Shown here: piece by piece, positions 12,053 through 22,854 of the stretch
Position numbering within the stretch: position 1 is the stretch's first letter
Layout: each line of letters starts with the position of its first letter
NCBI GenBank assembly: GCA_002102555.1
Contig: MCFL01000021.1
Location: 248,001-312,000 of the forward strand
Direction: 5' to 3'
Length of the DNA: 64,000 nt
Origin: Catenaria anguillulae PL171
Lineage: Eukaryota > Blastocladiomycota > Blastocladiomycetes > Blastocladiales > Catenariaceae
The notes under the pieces: model-generated
What the model saw: the letters and a program-made list of their open reading frames with translations, nothing else
The model's database searches: none
What the model was told of the DNA's origin: nothing
Program-made: the position numbers and the translations under genes

Positions 12053-12200
12053 ACGGAAAAGATTTGTATTCGTACACGGAGTGTATATGTAGACGTTACT
12101 TTGTTCTTGCTAGGAATAGAACGAATCATGAAAAGTCCCACAAAATTTGGAGCAAGGGGACAAGTACATACATGGGAGCGAAGCGATCCACGTGATTCAC

Positions 12201-15200
12201 TTACTCAACCTTTGCCCTCGCACCGCCTTCCCGCTGCGACCCAAACACAATCCGCAACTCTGGCCGGGGCGGTGACCTCGCCAACAACTTGTGGAACACC
12301 CACTCGACAACGTATGCGCCCACGAAGTCCAGCGCCATGGCCGCCGTCAACTTGTCGGCAAACCCGCCGGGGAATGGCACAAGCTGCAACCACTCGTTGA
12401 GCGCCTCAGACACCTCCATGGCCGCCAAGAAGGAAATGGACCCAACAAGCACCAATCCACGGAACAGGGCCACGTTTTCGCGAATCGACTCGCGGAACGG
12501 GCGGCCAATGTAGTTGATGGCAAACGTCGACACTTGCATGGACGTGGTGATCAAGTAAACGCCGGCGTTGAGCAAGTTGGGCACAAACTCCTTCTTGCCC
12601 TCGAAATCCACCTCGAGCCCACCACCAAGCTCGGCCTTGCACTCAGACGTGACATAGTACAGTGCATATGCGTGGACGGCAAACTGGCCAACGACCGACA
12701 AGAGCGCGTATGCGTTGAAAAAGCTGGGCAGGGGTCGTGCTTCGGCCAGTCGCTCAACGGGTTGGCCGCGCGAAATGAAAAAGAAGCATGCGGCCATGAG
12801 CATGCCCTGGATCGTCATTTGCCAATCGCCCCACTTCATGCCGTCAAGGAAAAGCACGGACATGGCGTAGGCGGAAATGAGGCAGTTGAGGGCCAAGATC
12901 TTGTACATTTGCAACGTGGTCACGAGCGTACAACGGCCTTGCTTGATCACGTTGGAAATGGACACGAGCGTGCCGAGCTTGGACGTGAAGGGGGCAGCGA
13001 CCGAGGCATCGCCAAACTTGAGCGTGGGGGCCTCGTCCATGGCATCGGCGGCACCGCCCAGGTTTTCTGTCATCTTCATCATCTTGTCGGCCATCTTGTC
13101 GGCCGCCTCTTGTGCACGCTTGCGCTTTGCGTCTTCGGCAGCCTTCTTGGGATCCTTTGACCCCGTAGCAGCCACCTCCTTGGACTTTTCCTTGGTGGGC
13201 GAAGCCTCGACGACCTTGATACCCAACTTGCGCTCCATCTCCTTCAACATGGTCGGCCTCGGCGGCGCTGGCTGCCCAAACCGCGTGGCCCACTCGACCT
13301 GCTTGTCATACATGTCCTTGAATCGCTTGTACCGCGCATGCTCGGCAATCTTCATCAAATCGTCGGGCGACGCGTCCAACAGCGCAACACCCACATGTGC
13401 CTGCTTGAGCGCACCCACATCGTTGGTCCCGTCGCCACACATGAGCGTGTTGAACCCTTGTGCCTTGAGTCCCGTCAAAATCCATTCCTTTTGCGCAGGA
13501 CTCACGCGTGCCCAAACATAGACGTAGGGGAGTGCAGCCAGTCCAAATGCAGCGAGCGCGCCACGGCTGTCGAGCGCATCGAGGGCCACGCCTGTCACGC
13601 ACAAGTCAAACTGGTCAACGAGCGATGCGATCGCGCCCATGTCAAGCGAACGCTCAACCAATTCGTCGGGCGATCGCCACACAGTAGCGTCGCCGTCCAA
13701 AATCAAACACTCACGGCTCACAATATCGACCTGCTTGGCAACGTGCACGGCCGTCAGTGCCGCATCGCCCGTGATCATGGTACACCGGTGCCCGCTTTCG
13801 CTTAGCTCTTTGAGTGCTGCGGCGGAATCGGGCTTGAGCGGGCACGAAAACACGAGAAACCCGGCAAATGTCAAGTCGCACTCCATTTCGCTGCGCTCCA
13901 CATGCACCACATCGAGCTTGGCCGCATCGAGGACCTTGAATCCAAGAGCAAGCACACGCCCGCCGTTGCGGGCAAGCTTCTTGTACGTGGCCACGTACTC
14001 GGCGGGCACATTGCGCAACATGCCCAGCAACGTCTCGGGAGCACCCTTGACGGCGGCAATCACTTGCGACTTGCCATTGCCCGGGGCATTGGGAAACACG
14101 CAAGGGACGCGCGCAATGGTCGACATGCGCTTGAGTGCCGAGGAAAACGCAAACTTGCGCAAGATGGTGATTTGCGCATTGTGCAAGGCCAAAGGCGCGT
14201 GGTCCGACGCGGGTGCGCGAACAACGCGATCGGTTTCGGCAACACTCCATCCGAATGCGCCCACGGTGGCACGTTCCATTGGATCGCCGATCACGCTACC
14301 GCCGTCGTCAAGCCGGACAAGCGCGTGCGCCGCGCCTACGACAATGGAGGTGGCGACGGCGCGGCAGCTGCAGGCTTGAGCGTGTCGAAATCGTACGCGC
14401 CAATGCCGGCAATGCCTTCAACGACCAAGTCCTCGGTCGTGATGGTGCCCGTCTTGTCAAAGCACAGCACGTCGAGCTTGCCGGCAAACGGGATGCGGAA
14501 CGGTTCGGTACAGAAGATGGCCAGCCGCGAGAGCGCCATGAGTGACGTGTTGACGGCCATGCTGAGTTCCATGGGCAGTTCGGGCGGAACCACGGACGTG
14601 ACAATCAGGATGCAGTCGAGAAGCAGCTTGTGTGTTGGGCGACCGTGTTGCTGACCCACGACCCACACATAGCCCGCGGCGGCAAAGGCGAAAATGAGCA
14701 AAAAGCCAATAAACAGGAACGATTCCAAGTTGTTGGCAGAGACCCGCTCGGAAGAAAACACCATCATGCGCACGAGCTTGCCTTGCGTGGTCCCGAACCC
14801 GGTCCGGACCACAAGGGCAAGCGCGCCATTGTCGGCGCGGCATCGTACGTTGGGGTATGGTCGTCATCGGAAGCGACCGACGGCGGGGTGGCTTGCACCA
14901 CCTTTGTTCCAGCATACACGGTATACATGCGGGTTTCGGGCAGCACTTCGTCGTCGACAACCTCGGCATCGCCCAAGAGTGCAATGGATTCTTTGTGCAA
15001 GGGCGTACTTTCGCCGCTCAACATGGCCTCGTTGACGACAACTGCACCGGAAATGAGAATGGCATCACAAGGGACAACGTGCTCGTCCTTGAGCGCGCGC
15101 GGCAAGCTCATGACATCACCCGGTACGAGCTCGTCCGACTTGACCTGAACCCACTGCCCTGGCGACGCGCCCACACGGGCCGCGGCGGGTGCGTCATGCT

Positions 15201-16115
15201 GCGAAACTCTTGCAGCGTGCGGACACGCTGGCCAACGACGGTCGATTCAAACATGGCGAGCATGGCCAGTGTAAACAGCGAATAGTACCAATACTCGTCG
15301 AGCGCCCACAGCGACACGCAAAACACTTGAAAGACGAAAAAGGGCGCAATGGCGTGCTCCTTGAAGAGCTGGGCAAACGTCGGCACGGGAATGTGGAACT
15401 CGTTCTTGCCAAACTGGTCAATGGCAAGCTTGTGCGACGTGGGCGACACGAGCCCCGTGCGTGCGAGCTGACGGTAAAAGCAGGTGGGCTGGCCCATGAG
15501 GTACGTGCGTTCCGTAAACTGGTTTGCTGCCGGGTTCCAAACAAATACTTGTTGTTGGAAATTGAACGAGACTTGACCAGAGGTTGGGTGGCGGTCGAGC
15601 TTGCACAGGCACCCGACCCAGAGTGCGGCGGCGGGATCACGCGAACCGTGTCGGCTTGCTGGATGGAAGCGACGCGGGCCGTGGTGAGAAAGGCCTTGGC
15701 AGAGACGTTCCATTCACCCGCAAGCAAGGTGAGGGCGTGGCACGTCAGGAGAAAGAGTAGCGACAGGAACGTGGCTTCGGTGGATCCAAACAGCATGTCG
15801 TAGCGGGTGAGCCACAGCGTGACCCAGGTCGGGTAGAGGACGTAAAGGAACGGGGACATGGTGTAGTGTGCCAGGCGCGGGCGGGAGGCGTGCAGCGAGG
15901 CCGTGGCGACGAGGGGCGAGTCAACAAGTGGGCGGTTGCTGCGTATTCATGGGGCGTGAGTTGAAAACCGTGCAAATCGAATATCACGGCCTTGCGTACC
16001 CAGAAGCGGCGGCGGCGCCATTGCCATTGGCAGTTGCCGTAGAGGGTGAGGGGGATCGGGATCGGGACCTGGACGACCCCGACGGCGAGCCGGAGCGAGT
16101 GCGCGAGCGTGCCAT
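12201..16115 (-). CDS. SPF1: P5A-type ER cation-transporter ATPase (Spf1/ATP13A1), frame interrupted
   Basis: Exon 1 (16000-16115) encodes an Arg/Ser-rich N-terminus. A 61-nt intron (GTACGC...ACGCAG) leads to [15 protein letters not shown], the P5A start signature. Further P5A marks follow in order: an [16 protein letters not shown]-type segment with [43 protein letters not shown], the phosphorylation motif [30 protein letters not shown] and [13 protein letters not shown]. The family dislocates transmembrane helices in the ER membrane. The frame changes near 15.62, 15.15, 14.80 and 14.31 kb, each time equivalent to one missing base in a short G or C run. The 14.80 kb change cannot be an intron because no AG lies between the conserved blocks. 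The last 697 codons (14294-12201) are intact. Confidence 0.85.
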
Positions 16116-16444
16116 GATATCGAGAATGAAGTTGAGGGAAACTATGCGAATGGACTTGGAATCACTTGGAAATGCAATGCATCGACTGTTTGTTATTGCT
16201 TCATGTCCTCATTTTCATTTGAACTTGATTCGTTGTGGCCATGGCCATGGCGTGGATGACATGACAGCTGCACGGGCGTGGGCGTTGCCATTTTTTGTTG
16301 TATGGCAGAAACGATCCGCCGGTCGACGTCGACGTGGCACTCAAAGTCTTCCGATCTACCCGAGTGCATCATCACTCACCCAACTAGTTGTTCCCATGCA
16401 TGTTGACTGATCCGGACACATTTACTTACACGGGAGCTCCTTAT
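16116..16444. other. Intergenic, P5A promoter side
   Basis: About 330 nt between the start of the P5A gene and the stop of the taspase-like gene, both on the minus strand. No gene or RNA seen. Confidence 0.5.
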
Positions 16445-17719
16445 CTACATCAACCCGATTCGCTGTACACAACTGGCCCTCCCCTCCCCTCTTCTCGACA
16501 TGATGTACTCGACACCGTCTCCCTTTCGCTTTCCGGTCCCACTCCCACGTGCACGCTCATCCCATACACCTACACCCATGCTTGGCGTCGAGTGCGCAAC
16601 AACCACCTCGCGCATTCCTTGAATCCCCGCCCTTGGATCGTGTACGAGCATGCACAAACCCATGCCCTGTCCTGCATCCACTTCCACGGCCCGCCGGATC
16701 TGCTCGTCCTCACCTTCCTCCCGCTCTTTTTGCGCCAGAACAATGTCTGCGACCCGGCGTGCAAGTCCGCTTTGAACAATGGCTTCGCCGACACCCGAAC
16801 AACTCACACCAACGCCAAGTGTGCCTTCATCTCCGGCTTCACGTCCTGCATTCTGCGCCCATACACCCGCGCCGTATACGGCAGCTTCACCGACGCGACC
16901 AGGGTACTTGAGGGAAATGCCGCCGCTCGAGACGCCGGCGGCCACGTTGCCGTCCGCGTCCAAGACAATGGCGCCCACCGTGTCGTGGTTGAGCGGCTCG
17001 TCGTAGAAGGAATGCGGCTGGTCAGCGGCGGCGGCAGCACCGGCGGCCGAAGTGACGATGGATAGGTGACGGGCATGTCGAGCTTGTGCCGATGGTGTAA
17101 TGAGCGAGGCAGGGTCGCAGGTGAGGTCGGGGCGGTGCAGAGTCGAAGTGAGAAAACGAGCCGCGCCTGGACCCGTGAGCAGCCTAGCTAGGGAAAGATA
17201 CATAGAATGGTCACAACAAAAGCTCATTGTGCGACACAGGACAACCAAAGCATATGCGTACATGGGCGGAACTCGACCGCCAGGCAACACCCCGCGACTT
17301 GCAAATGCCATGACCCCCATGGCCGCCTCAATCGGATTGCGAATGCCGCCTGCCGCGCCCACTGAGCCAAACCTCGACCCGCACACGCCATCCATGATGC
17401 TTGCATCACACTCGATGGTCCCGTCCCATGTCAGATTTGATCCGGTCCCGGCATTGAGGGCGGGATCGTCTTCGAGACTCTTGATGGCAGCAACAACAGC
17501 CTGGGCAGCAGCGGATGCATCGTGCGCCGAGGCAGAGTGCGATGCAGCCTGAAGAGCGCGGCGAGCGGCTGCAATGGCGCGGCGAATGGCCGAGCGGTAG
17601 ACGGCGTCGAGCTTGGGCGAGTGATGGCCGGCGCCAATGTGCACGAGGATGGTTTGCGCGGTGACGCAGGCCATGTCATGATCGTGGTCATTGGAATCCA
17701 TTGCCAAGGGCACATTCAT
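16445..17719 (-). CDS. Taspase-1-like threonine aspartase (type 2 asparaginase fold)
   Basis: Exons 17262-17719 and 16445-17183, one 78-nt intron (GTACGC...CTAG) that is 3n and stop-free; about 398 aa. The start chosen is MNVPLAMDSNDHD; the open frame extends upstream only with non-ATG codons. The Ntn-hydrolase signature is NHDTVGAIVLDADGNVAAG, where the Thr would be the N-terminal nucleophile after autocleavage, followed by SSGG, KYPGRVGEAAVYG and GVSCSGVGE. The N-terminal half has ILVHIGAGHHS, DDPALNAGTGSNL and DASIMDG. The KYPGRVG...YGAGVWAQN run resembles taspase more than lysosomal or plant asparaginases. Splicing restores GGRVPPMLLTGPGAARF. Divergent from the Nudix gene, with about 220 nt between start codons. 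Confidence 0.75.
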   Translation of the reverse strand: MNVPLAMDSNDHDHDMACVTAQTILVHIGAGHHSPKLDAVYRSAIRRAIAAARRALQAASHSASAHDASAAAQAVVAAIKSLEDDPALNAGTGSNLTWDGTIECDASIMDGVCGSRFGSVGAAGGIRNPIEAAMGVMAFASRGVLPGGRVPPMYAYALVVLCRTMSFCCDHSMYLSLARLLTGPGAARFLTSTLHRPDLTCDPASLITPSAQARHARHLSIVTSAAGAAAAADQPHSFYDEPLNHDTVGAIVLDADGNVAAGVSSGGISLKYPGRVGEAAVYGAGVWAQNAGREAGDEGTLGVGVSCSGVGEAIVQSGLARRVADIVLAQKEREEGEDEQIRRAVEVDAGQGMGLCMLVHDPRAGIQGMREVVVAHSTPSMGVGVWDERARGSGTGKRKGDGVEYIMSRRGEGRASCVQRIGLM

Positions 17720-17941
17720 CCTTCCAGCGCAAACCGGCGGGCACACCTGACTCTTGATTGCATGGCTTGGGAGAGCTGACGGCCCCAACGTCCGGTGGCC
17801 GCGGTGTGGCCCTCTTCAACCGGCGATCAGACCGCGGTCATGGTAACTATCGAAAGCGAAATCATTGTGCCATGAAAAAGACACTCCTGAATAGCACCGT
17901 GTATCACTCCCAGCAACGCACGCCCCACCCGCCCACTCGCT

Positions 17942-19030
17942 ATGAACCCCTCGCCCCTCACCCCAACTCACCTCGCCTCCCTCACGCGTGCCCTGACCGC
18001 GGCCGCCGCCGCCCGATCTGGCGCGGGCGCCGCTTCCGTGAAATGGAAATGGCGCCAAACCCCGCCGCGCCAGGCCGCCGTCCTTGTCCCACTTGTCGCC
18101 ACGCCCGCCCGCCCAAACGACCTGCACGTGCTTTTCACGGTCCGGTCGGCCCGATTGCGCAAACATCGCGGCGAGGTGTCGTTTCCTGGCGGCATGATGG
18201 ACCCGACAGACGCGACGCATTACGATGCGGCGTGCAGGGAGGTCTGGGAAGAGTTAGGCATTTCGTTGCCTGCCGATGCTGGTGGCGAAGCGTTGCCGTC
18301 GACGCTGACGCTGACGTCGGCTCCCGCGGAGACAGCGCCTGAAACAAAGGTTGGGCTGCTTGGCGCTTTGACACCGCTGCCTGACAAGACTCTGTCCATT
18401 TGCGTCCACCCATACGTGTCGTATTTGGGCACGCTGCATCTCGAGCGCGAGCTCAAGGTCAATGCCAACGAGGTCGCCGCCGTGTTTACGTTGCCATTGG
18501 CGTACTTGGTGCAAGAGGCCAATATGAGGACGGCAAAACCAACTTCGAAGCGTAAGTTGAGTTTGGGGAGGGCCATTTATTGGCGAGTGCCCGAGGAGAC
18601 GGTCGTGTATGTCGCGCCAGAGGCAGATAGGGGCGAGGTCGGGATCAAGGCGGTTAGTAAGCGCGAGTTCTTGGACAAGTATCATTTGGAGTCGGCCGTG
18701 GATGACGTTGGGCACGTGAGTACAGGCGCAACGCAAGCAACTCCTGCGTCTCCTGACGATATGGACCATATGGACGTTTGGTACGTCAACTCATCTCGGA
18801 TATCCCTCCCAACAACCCCTTGCGCCTGCTTGTCGCTTCTTACAGCTACGATGTTGGGAGCATCTTTTAGGGGATTGACTGCATTCATCACCAAAGAGTT
18901 TGTGGCCATTTTACAAAAGGAAGGTGTCGACAAGTTGCTTTGCGACCCTGCTGCGGCTGCCCATTCGAAACCAGCACAACCACCACCCTCGTCATCCAAT
19001 TCCTCGTTCTCTACGGCGCCTTCGCCCTGA
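17942..19030 (+). CDS. Nudix hydrolase, CoA pyrophosphatase type
   Basis: Exons 17942-18780 and 18871-19030, one 90-nt intron (GTACGT...TTTTAG), 3n and stop-free; about 332 aa. The CoA-pyrophosphatase form of the Nudix motif is visible: LRKHRGEVSFPGGMMD, then CREVWEELGI with the Glu residues that bind Mg. VHPYVSYLG is the usual downstream segment, and splicing creates DVWGLTAFITKEF, the conserved WGLTA end. Such enzymes (Pcd1, NUDT7/8) cleave CoA and acyl-CoA, often in peroxisomes. The C-terminus is a Ser/Pro-rich tail ending FSTAPSP, with no clear PTS1. The alternative acceptor at about 18845 gives an early stop, so the later one is preferred. Confidence 0.8.
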   Translation: MNPSPLTPTHLASLTRALTAAAAARSGAGAASVKWKWRQTPPRQAAVLVPLVATPARPNDLHVLFTVRSARLRKHRGEVSFPGGMMDPTDATHYDAACREVWEELGISLPADAGGEALPSTLTLTSAPAETAPETKVGLLGALTPLPDKTLSICVHPYVSYLGTLHLERELKVNANEVAAVFTLPLAYLVQEANMRTAKPTSKRKLSLGRAIYWRVPEETVVYVAPEADRGEVGIKAVSKREFLDKYHLESAVDDVGHVSTGATQATPASPDDMDHMDVWYVNSSRISLPTTPCACLSLLTATMLGASFRGLTAFITKEFVAILQKEGVDKLLCDPAAAAHSKPAQPPPSSSNSSFSTAPSP

Positions 19031-19664
19031 CCAGCCAAAATACATCAAACCGTTCTGACCCATGACATCTGCTCAGGGGTCGACGCAAACACTACTCCAG
19101 CTAACTATCTCATGGACATTCTTGTCCTGACTCTGTGCCCTCTCGACCGCAAAGACCAGCAATCATGAACGGTGCAGGCAAAACGAAACACGGCATTCCA
19201 AAACGCAAGCAATCCAGCGGCAAAACATACACTAATCCCGACAGCGAGAGGATTCGAACCTGTGCAGGCAGAGCCGAGTGGATTTCGAGCCAATCCCCAA
19301 CCGCTCGGGCACGCTCATCATTGGCCACGCCCTGTGGTCCACAGGACGGACCATTGTCAACGCCTCCCCGACCTCGCGCCCTCGCGCCGCGATGCCTTAC
19401 CCTTCGCATGATGTTTTCGATCAAACCGCTGTGAAATAGCCATGGCCATCATCTTGCTTTGTTGTGAGCCTAGGGTTAGCGTCGACTCACTGCAGTCAAA
19501 GCCGTCGCGGGTCGTTGAGGGACTGGGAGGGAAGGAAAGGAATACGGAATCCACCACAGGAAATACATTTGAAGAGGTGAGAAAAACAAACCAGCATACT
19601 TACAAACGCACTCAGCGGGCTCAACGACTCTGCTTCGCTCGTTCCGTCAGAGCACTCATTTTTT
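19031..19664. other. Intergenic with a decayed tRNA
   Basis: It contains only the degenerate tRNA-Ser copy at 19239-19318. No protein gene seen. Confidence 0.5.
19239..19318 (-). pseudogene. Degenerate tRNA-Ser(CGA)
   Basis: The minus strand reads as a tRNA-Ser with anticodon CGA in the loop CTCGAAA, a good A box (TGCCCGAGCGG) and an intact B box (GGTTCGAATCC). Compared with the well-paired copy at 55195-55276, the acceptor stem (ATGAGCG against CGCTGTC) has three mismatches, the T stem one and the anticodon stem two. A TTTT run follows within about 20 nt. It may still be transcribed, but is unlikely to be a functional tRNA. A tRNA-derived repeat is possible. Confidence 0.65.
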
Positions 19665-20489
19665 TCACTCCTCCAACCCAAGCGTACGCTCCAACCAAAC
19701 CTTGAAAGCCTTGTCTCCCGAAACTTGAAGCGGCGTCTTTCCTGCCTTGTTCACGCGATCGGGGTCTGCGCTCGCTTGCTCGACCAAGTATTGCACAGTG
19801 GGACCATGGCATTCCTCACATGCCAAATGCATGGGCGTGTTCCCTTGTGAATCGCCAGAGTTGACGCGCGAGTTACCGATTGTGACAAGAATCTCGAGCA
19901 GTTTGGTGTGTCCCAGCGAAGCGGCACGATGACTGTGGCAAACCACGATCAGCTAGCACATGAGAAGCAGCCTGAGATTCCAAGATGAGCGAGGAAACAA
20001 AGCATACATTGGTAACTGTCCGTTCCGATCCACCAAATCCACCTTTGCCTTGCCCTCCCCAACCAACACCTGGAGCACATCCAACCGATTCTTTGACGCG
20101 GCATAATGCGCGGCCGTTGCGCCCGACTCGTTCTGCTTGTTGACATCCACGCCCTTTGCAACCAACATTCGCACAATCGGCACACATCCGACCGACGCCG
20201 CAATCATGAGCGGTGTCCACCCGCTGTCGTCGACCACGTTGGGATCGGCGCCATGGTGAAGCAGCCAATCAGCGACTTGGACGGCAGACCCCGAGCATGC
20301 CCAGTGCAGAGCGGTCCGGTCGTCGTCGTCGCGGGCGTTGAGGCGTGCACGTACGGTGGCAAGGTCGTCTGGGTTCGTGTCAAAGCCAGAGTGGGCAAGG
20401 ACCGCGGCGAGATTGCCCGAATGTGCGGCATCGAAGAGGGTCGATGCGCCAGGGCGCAGAGTGCTGGATCCGGCGGTTGCGTTGGGCAT
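19665..20489 (-). CDS. NAS6: Nas6/gankyrin-like ankyrin-repeat protein
   Basis: Exons 20008-20489 and 19665-19932, one 75-nt intron (GTATGC...GCCACAG) in phase 2; about 249 aa. It is built almost entirely of ankyrin repeats: RTALHWACSGSAVQVADWL, then GWTPLMIAASVGCVPIVRML, then GATAAHYAASKNRLDVLQVL, then LPIHRAASLGH made by splicing, then NTPMHLACEECH and KTPLQVSGD. Length and the closing KTPLQV element fit the proteasome assembly chaperone Nas6/PSMD10, which binds the C-domain of Rpt3. A generic ankyrin protein cannot be excluded. Confidence 0.7.
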
Positions 20490-20690
20490 GATGGTGTTGC
20501 CGAGTGTTACTGTTTGAGAATGTGATTCATCGCTTTAATGGATATCGTCGAATGTAGATACTGTGTTAAACGCGAATCACTGCACCAACGAGCGAGCCAC
20601 AGCAGTTCACGCTAAACAAGTATATTGACGAATTGCCGCGGCCGTCATTGATGCTTTGGCAGAGAACCACGAAAAGAAAGAAGCACATGG

Positions 20691-22404
20691 TCACATTGCA
20701 TCAACGTCTACCTCAAAATGGTCAACTTGCTTCGGATCGTTCCCAACCCAACTGGAAAACACCGGATGCCTTCTCAACAGAAGCCGCTTGCGCTCTTGAT
20801 AGTCGACGGCCAAGTTCTTTGCATCTGCGTACATTCTGATAGTTCTCGACATCAGCAAGGAAGCGGTCGTTCTGATACAAGTCTATGGGTCGCACGTACC
20901 GAGGCACACTCGACCACCCAGCCAGGAGCGCAACTTTGGTCCATGCCGAGAACCAAACAGGTTTGCTCACCTGACTCCAAGTCTTCCGCAAGTACCGCCC
21001 ATCTTTTCCAGCAGCAGCGCCTTGCTTGCGGCCATTGACAATGTATTCGGATTTGCCACCCGACCACCAGGTGAATCCTACAAGAGTACAGTCACGGCAT
21101 CAGCGAGCGACAATCTCTGTGGGCAAAGCAAGAGCGACAGACCATGTGAAGGAGTGACAACAGTCAAATCGAGCCGCCCAGCAGCTTCTTTGACGTATTC
21201 CTGCGACCAGGCAAACTGAAGCCGAGTGTCAAGGAGCAGTGGAGCGGAAAGCACATGGTCATAGACCCGATGGACAAGGGCACGCTCCAGCCCGATGTGA
21301 TGAAAGTGGTCACCGATGACAATTGAGGCGAGCGATATCGGGTCGGGAATGAGCGTGCTCAGCAGAGCGCCTTGTAATCCGAGGCATTGCCAACTAGCAA
21401 GCTTGTCGCTGCAGGAGAGGGAGCGCGTAGGGATTGAGTCATTTCGGCCTGAAATTGTGGGTGACTGACAAGTCAGCAACAGCGGAATCCAGAGGTACAT
21501 ATGAAATGAGTACATACCAGGCTTGGTTCGAAGGACGCACGGGAGGTCAAACACATTGCGACCACGCATTGGTATCGACGCAGCATCGGATTGGTTGGCG
21601 GAGAGCAGAATAGAGCGTTTGTGCTCAGTACGATCGCGGGCCTGCTGGTCGTTGGCAGTGGACGAAGCCGAGAGCGCTTCAAGACTTGCGTCCCCACCTG
21701 TTTGAAGACAAAACGCAGTGGGAAGCAAATCGAGATTTGAGGTAAATGCAGTGGATAGGCGAAAGGCTGGCGCACATGGAGCTTGTGAAATGTACATGTG
21801 GAACCGGACGCCAGAGCGGATCGCAAATGTACGCGGCGAGCTGACTAATGCAGGCTGCAGTGGCCCGATGATTGACGATGACTTGCCGCCAAGTTGTTTC
21901 CGAATCTCGTCAAGAAGAAAGCTAGTTTGGAAACCTTGTGAATAAGATGCGGTATACACCGTTGACGGGAGAGAGGAACGGCGGACCATCGGAATGCTCT
22001 GCGACACAAAACCTCTGCGTGCGAATCGTTGACAGTAGCTGGCGAAGCGGCTTGCTCGTGCAAGCATTTCAGACCAAGGCTGTGAGGATGGTGAGCAAGC
22101 GTCAAGTAGCAACCTGCGAATGGCGTTACGGACCCGATGGCTACACATTCAAGCCTGCCAGACTGGCCTGTTGGACAAGCGGGAGTTGGTACATCGAGCA
22201 CCAAACCAGCAGAGATGCAAAATACGTCTGGGAGTTCGCATTCTCCATACCGTCGAAAGCGGTGGTGTCGGCGATGATGGCTGCAACGCAAGTCCAGTCC
22301 CGCCGCTTGCCATTTTGTTGTGCGAGATGAGCAGGTCGGTACTTGAGCTCATCGACCTTGTCGAGCGCAATTTGTGCAATAGCATCGGGATCGAGCATTT
22401 TCAT
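20691..22404 (-). CDS. TAD1: tRNA-specific adenosine deaminase 1 (Tad1/ADAT1)
   Basis: Eight exons: 22251-22404, 22134-22167, 21987-22079, 21776-21921, 21518-21697, 21143-21448, 20900-21077, 20691-20835. They sum to exactly 412 codons (411 aa). Conserved elements all appear only after splicing: IGLGLKCL, the zinc/proton-shuttle motif NDSHAEVLCRRAF, APCGDAS, CVLRTKPGR, SLSCSDKLASWQCLGLQGALLS, NGRKQGA and a C-terminal DYQERKRLLLRRHPVFSSWV. The family converts A37 of tRNA-Ala to inosine. Introns are 54-83 nt; two use GTCC donors. Four (54, 78, 69 nt and similar) are 3n and stop-free, so one long false frame spans most of the gene. Confidence 0.85.
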
Positions 22405-22854
22405 GGTATTGCATCAAGTTTCATTCATTGCTGTTAAGTAATATGCGGTCCAAGGCCCATGATTGCTCGGCCGTTGGGCTTGAGTTGTGCATAAAAATAC
22501 TGAAGGCCATGCGTCAACCAGGAGCGAACAGGAGCTAGGTAACATGGGGCCGGGGACACAGATCGCACAATTGCAATCGCAACAAGTCAAGAGCAAACGG
22601 CGCGCTACTAGCTGAGTGTGAGTCTCGCCACCGAGACCAGGACACTCCCAACCCTGGCCTCGGTTCGTATCCCAACAGCAGCCGTTCACGTCGTCTCGCA
22701 CAGTCCAACAATACTGCGACACGTCCAACTCTCGAGTCGATCGGCGCCCCACTACGCGCCACATCGATTGGCCTCAGCTGCCGATGAGCCGCCTTCGTCG
22801 ACGAGTGTATGATAGCTAATAACAAATCGCCCAACTCCGTCGGATTACGACCAT
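22405..22854. other. Intergenic
   Basis: About 450 nt. Contains the Tad1 promoter side. No gene seen. Confidence 0.5.

Noticed and set aside
15600-15646. 47-nt (or 41-nt) GT-AG intron at the first P5A frame switch
   Set aside because: It fits phase but would delete the conserved [10 protein letters not shown] segment and is shorter than the securely placed introns; a one-base deletion fits the family alignment better.
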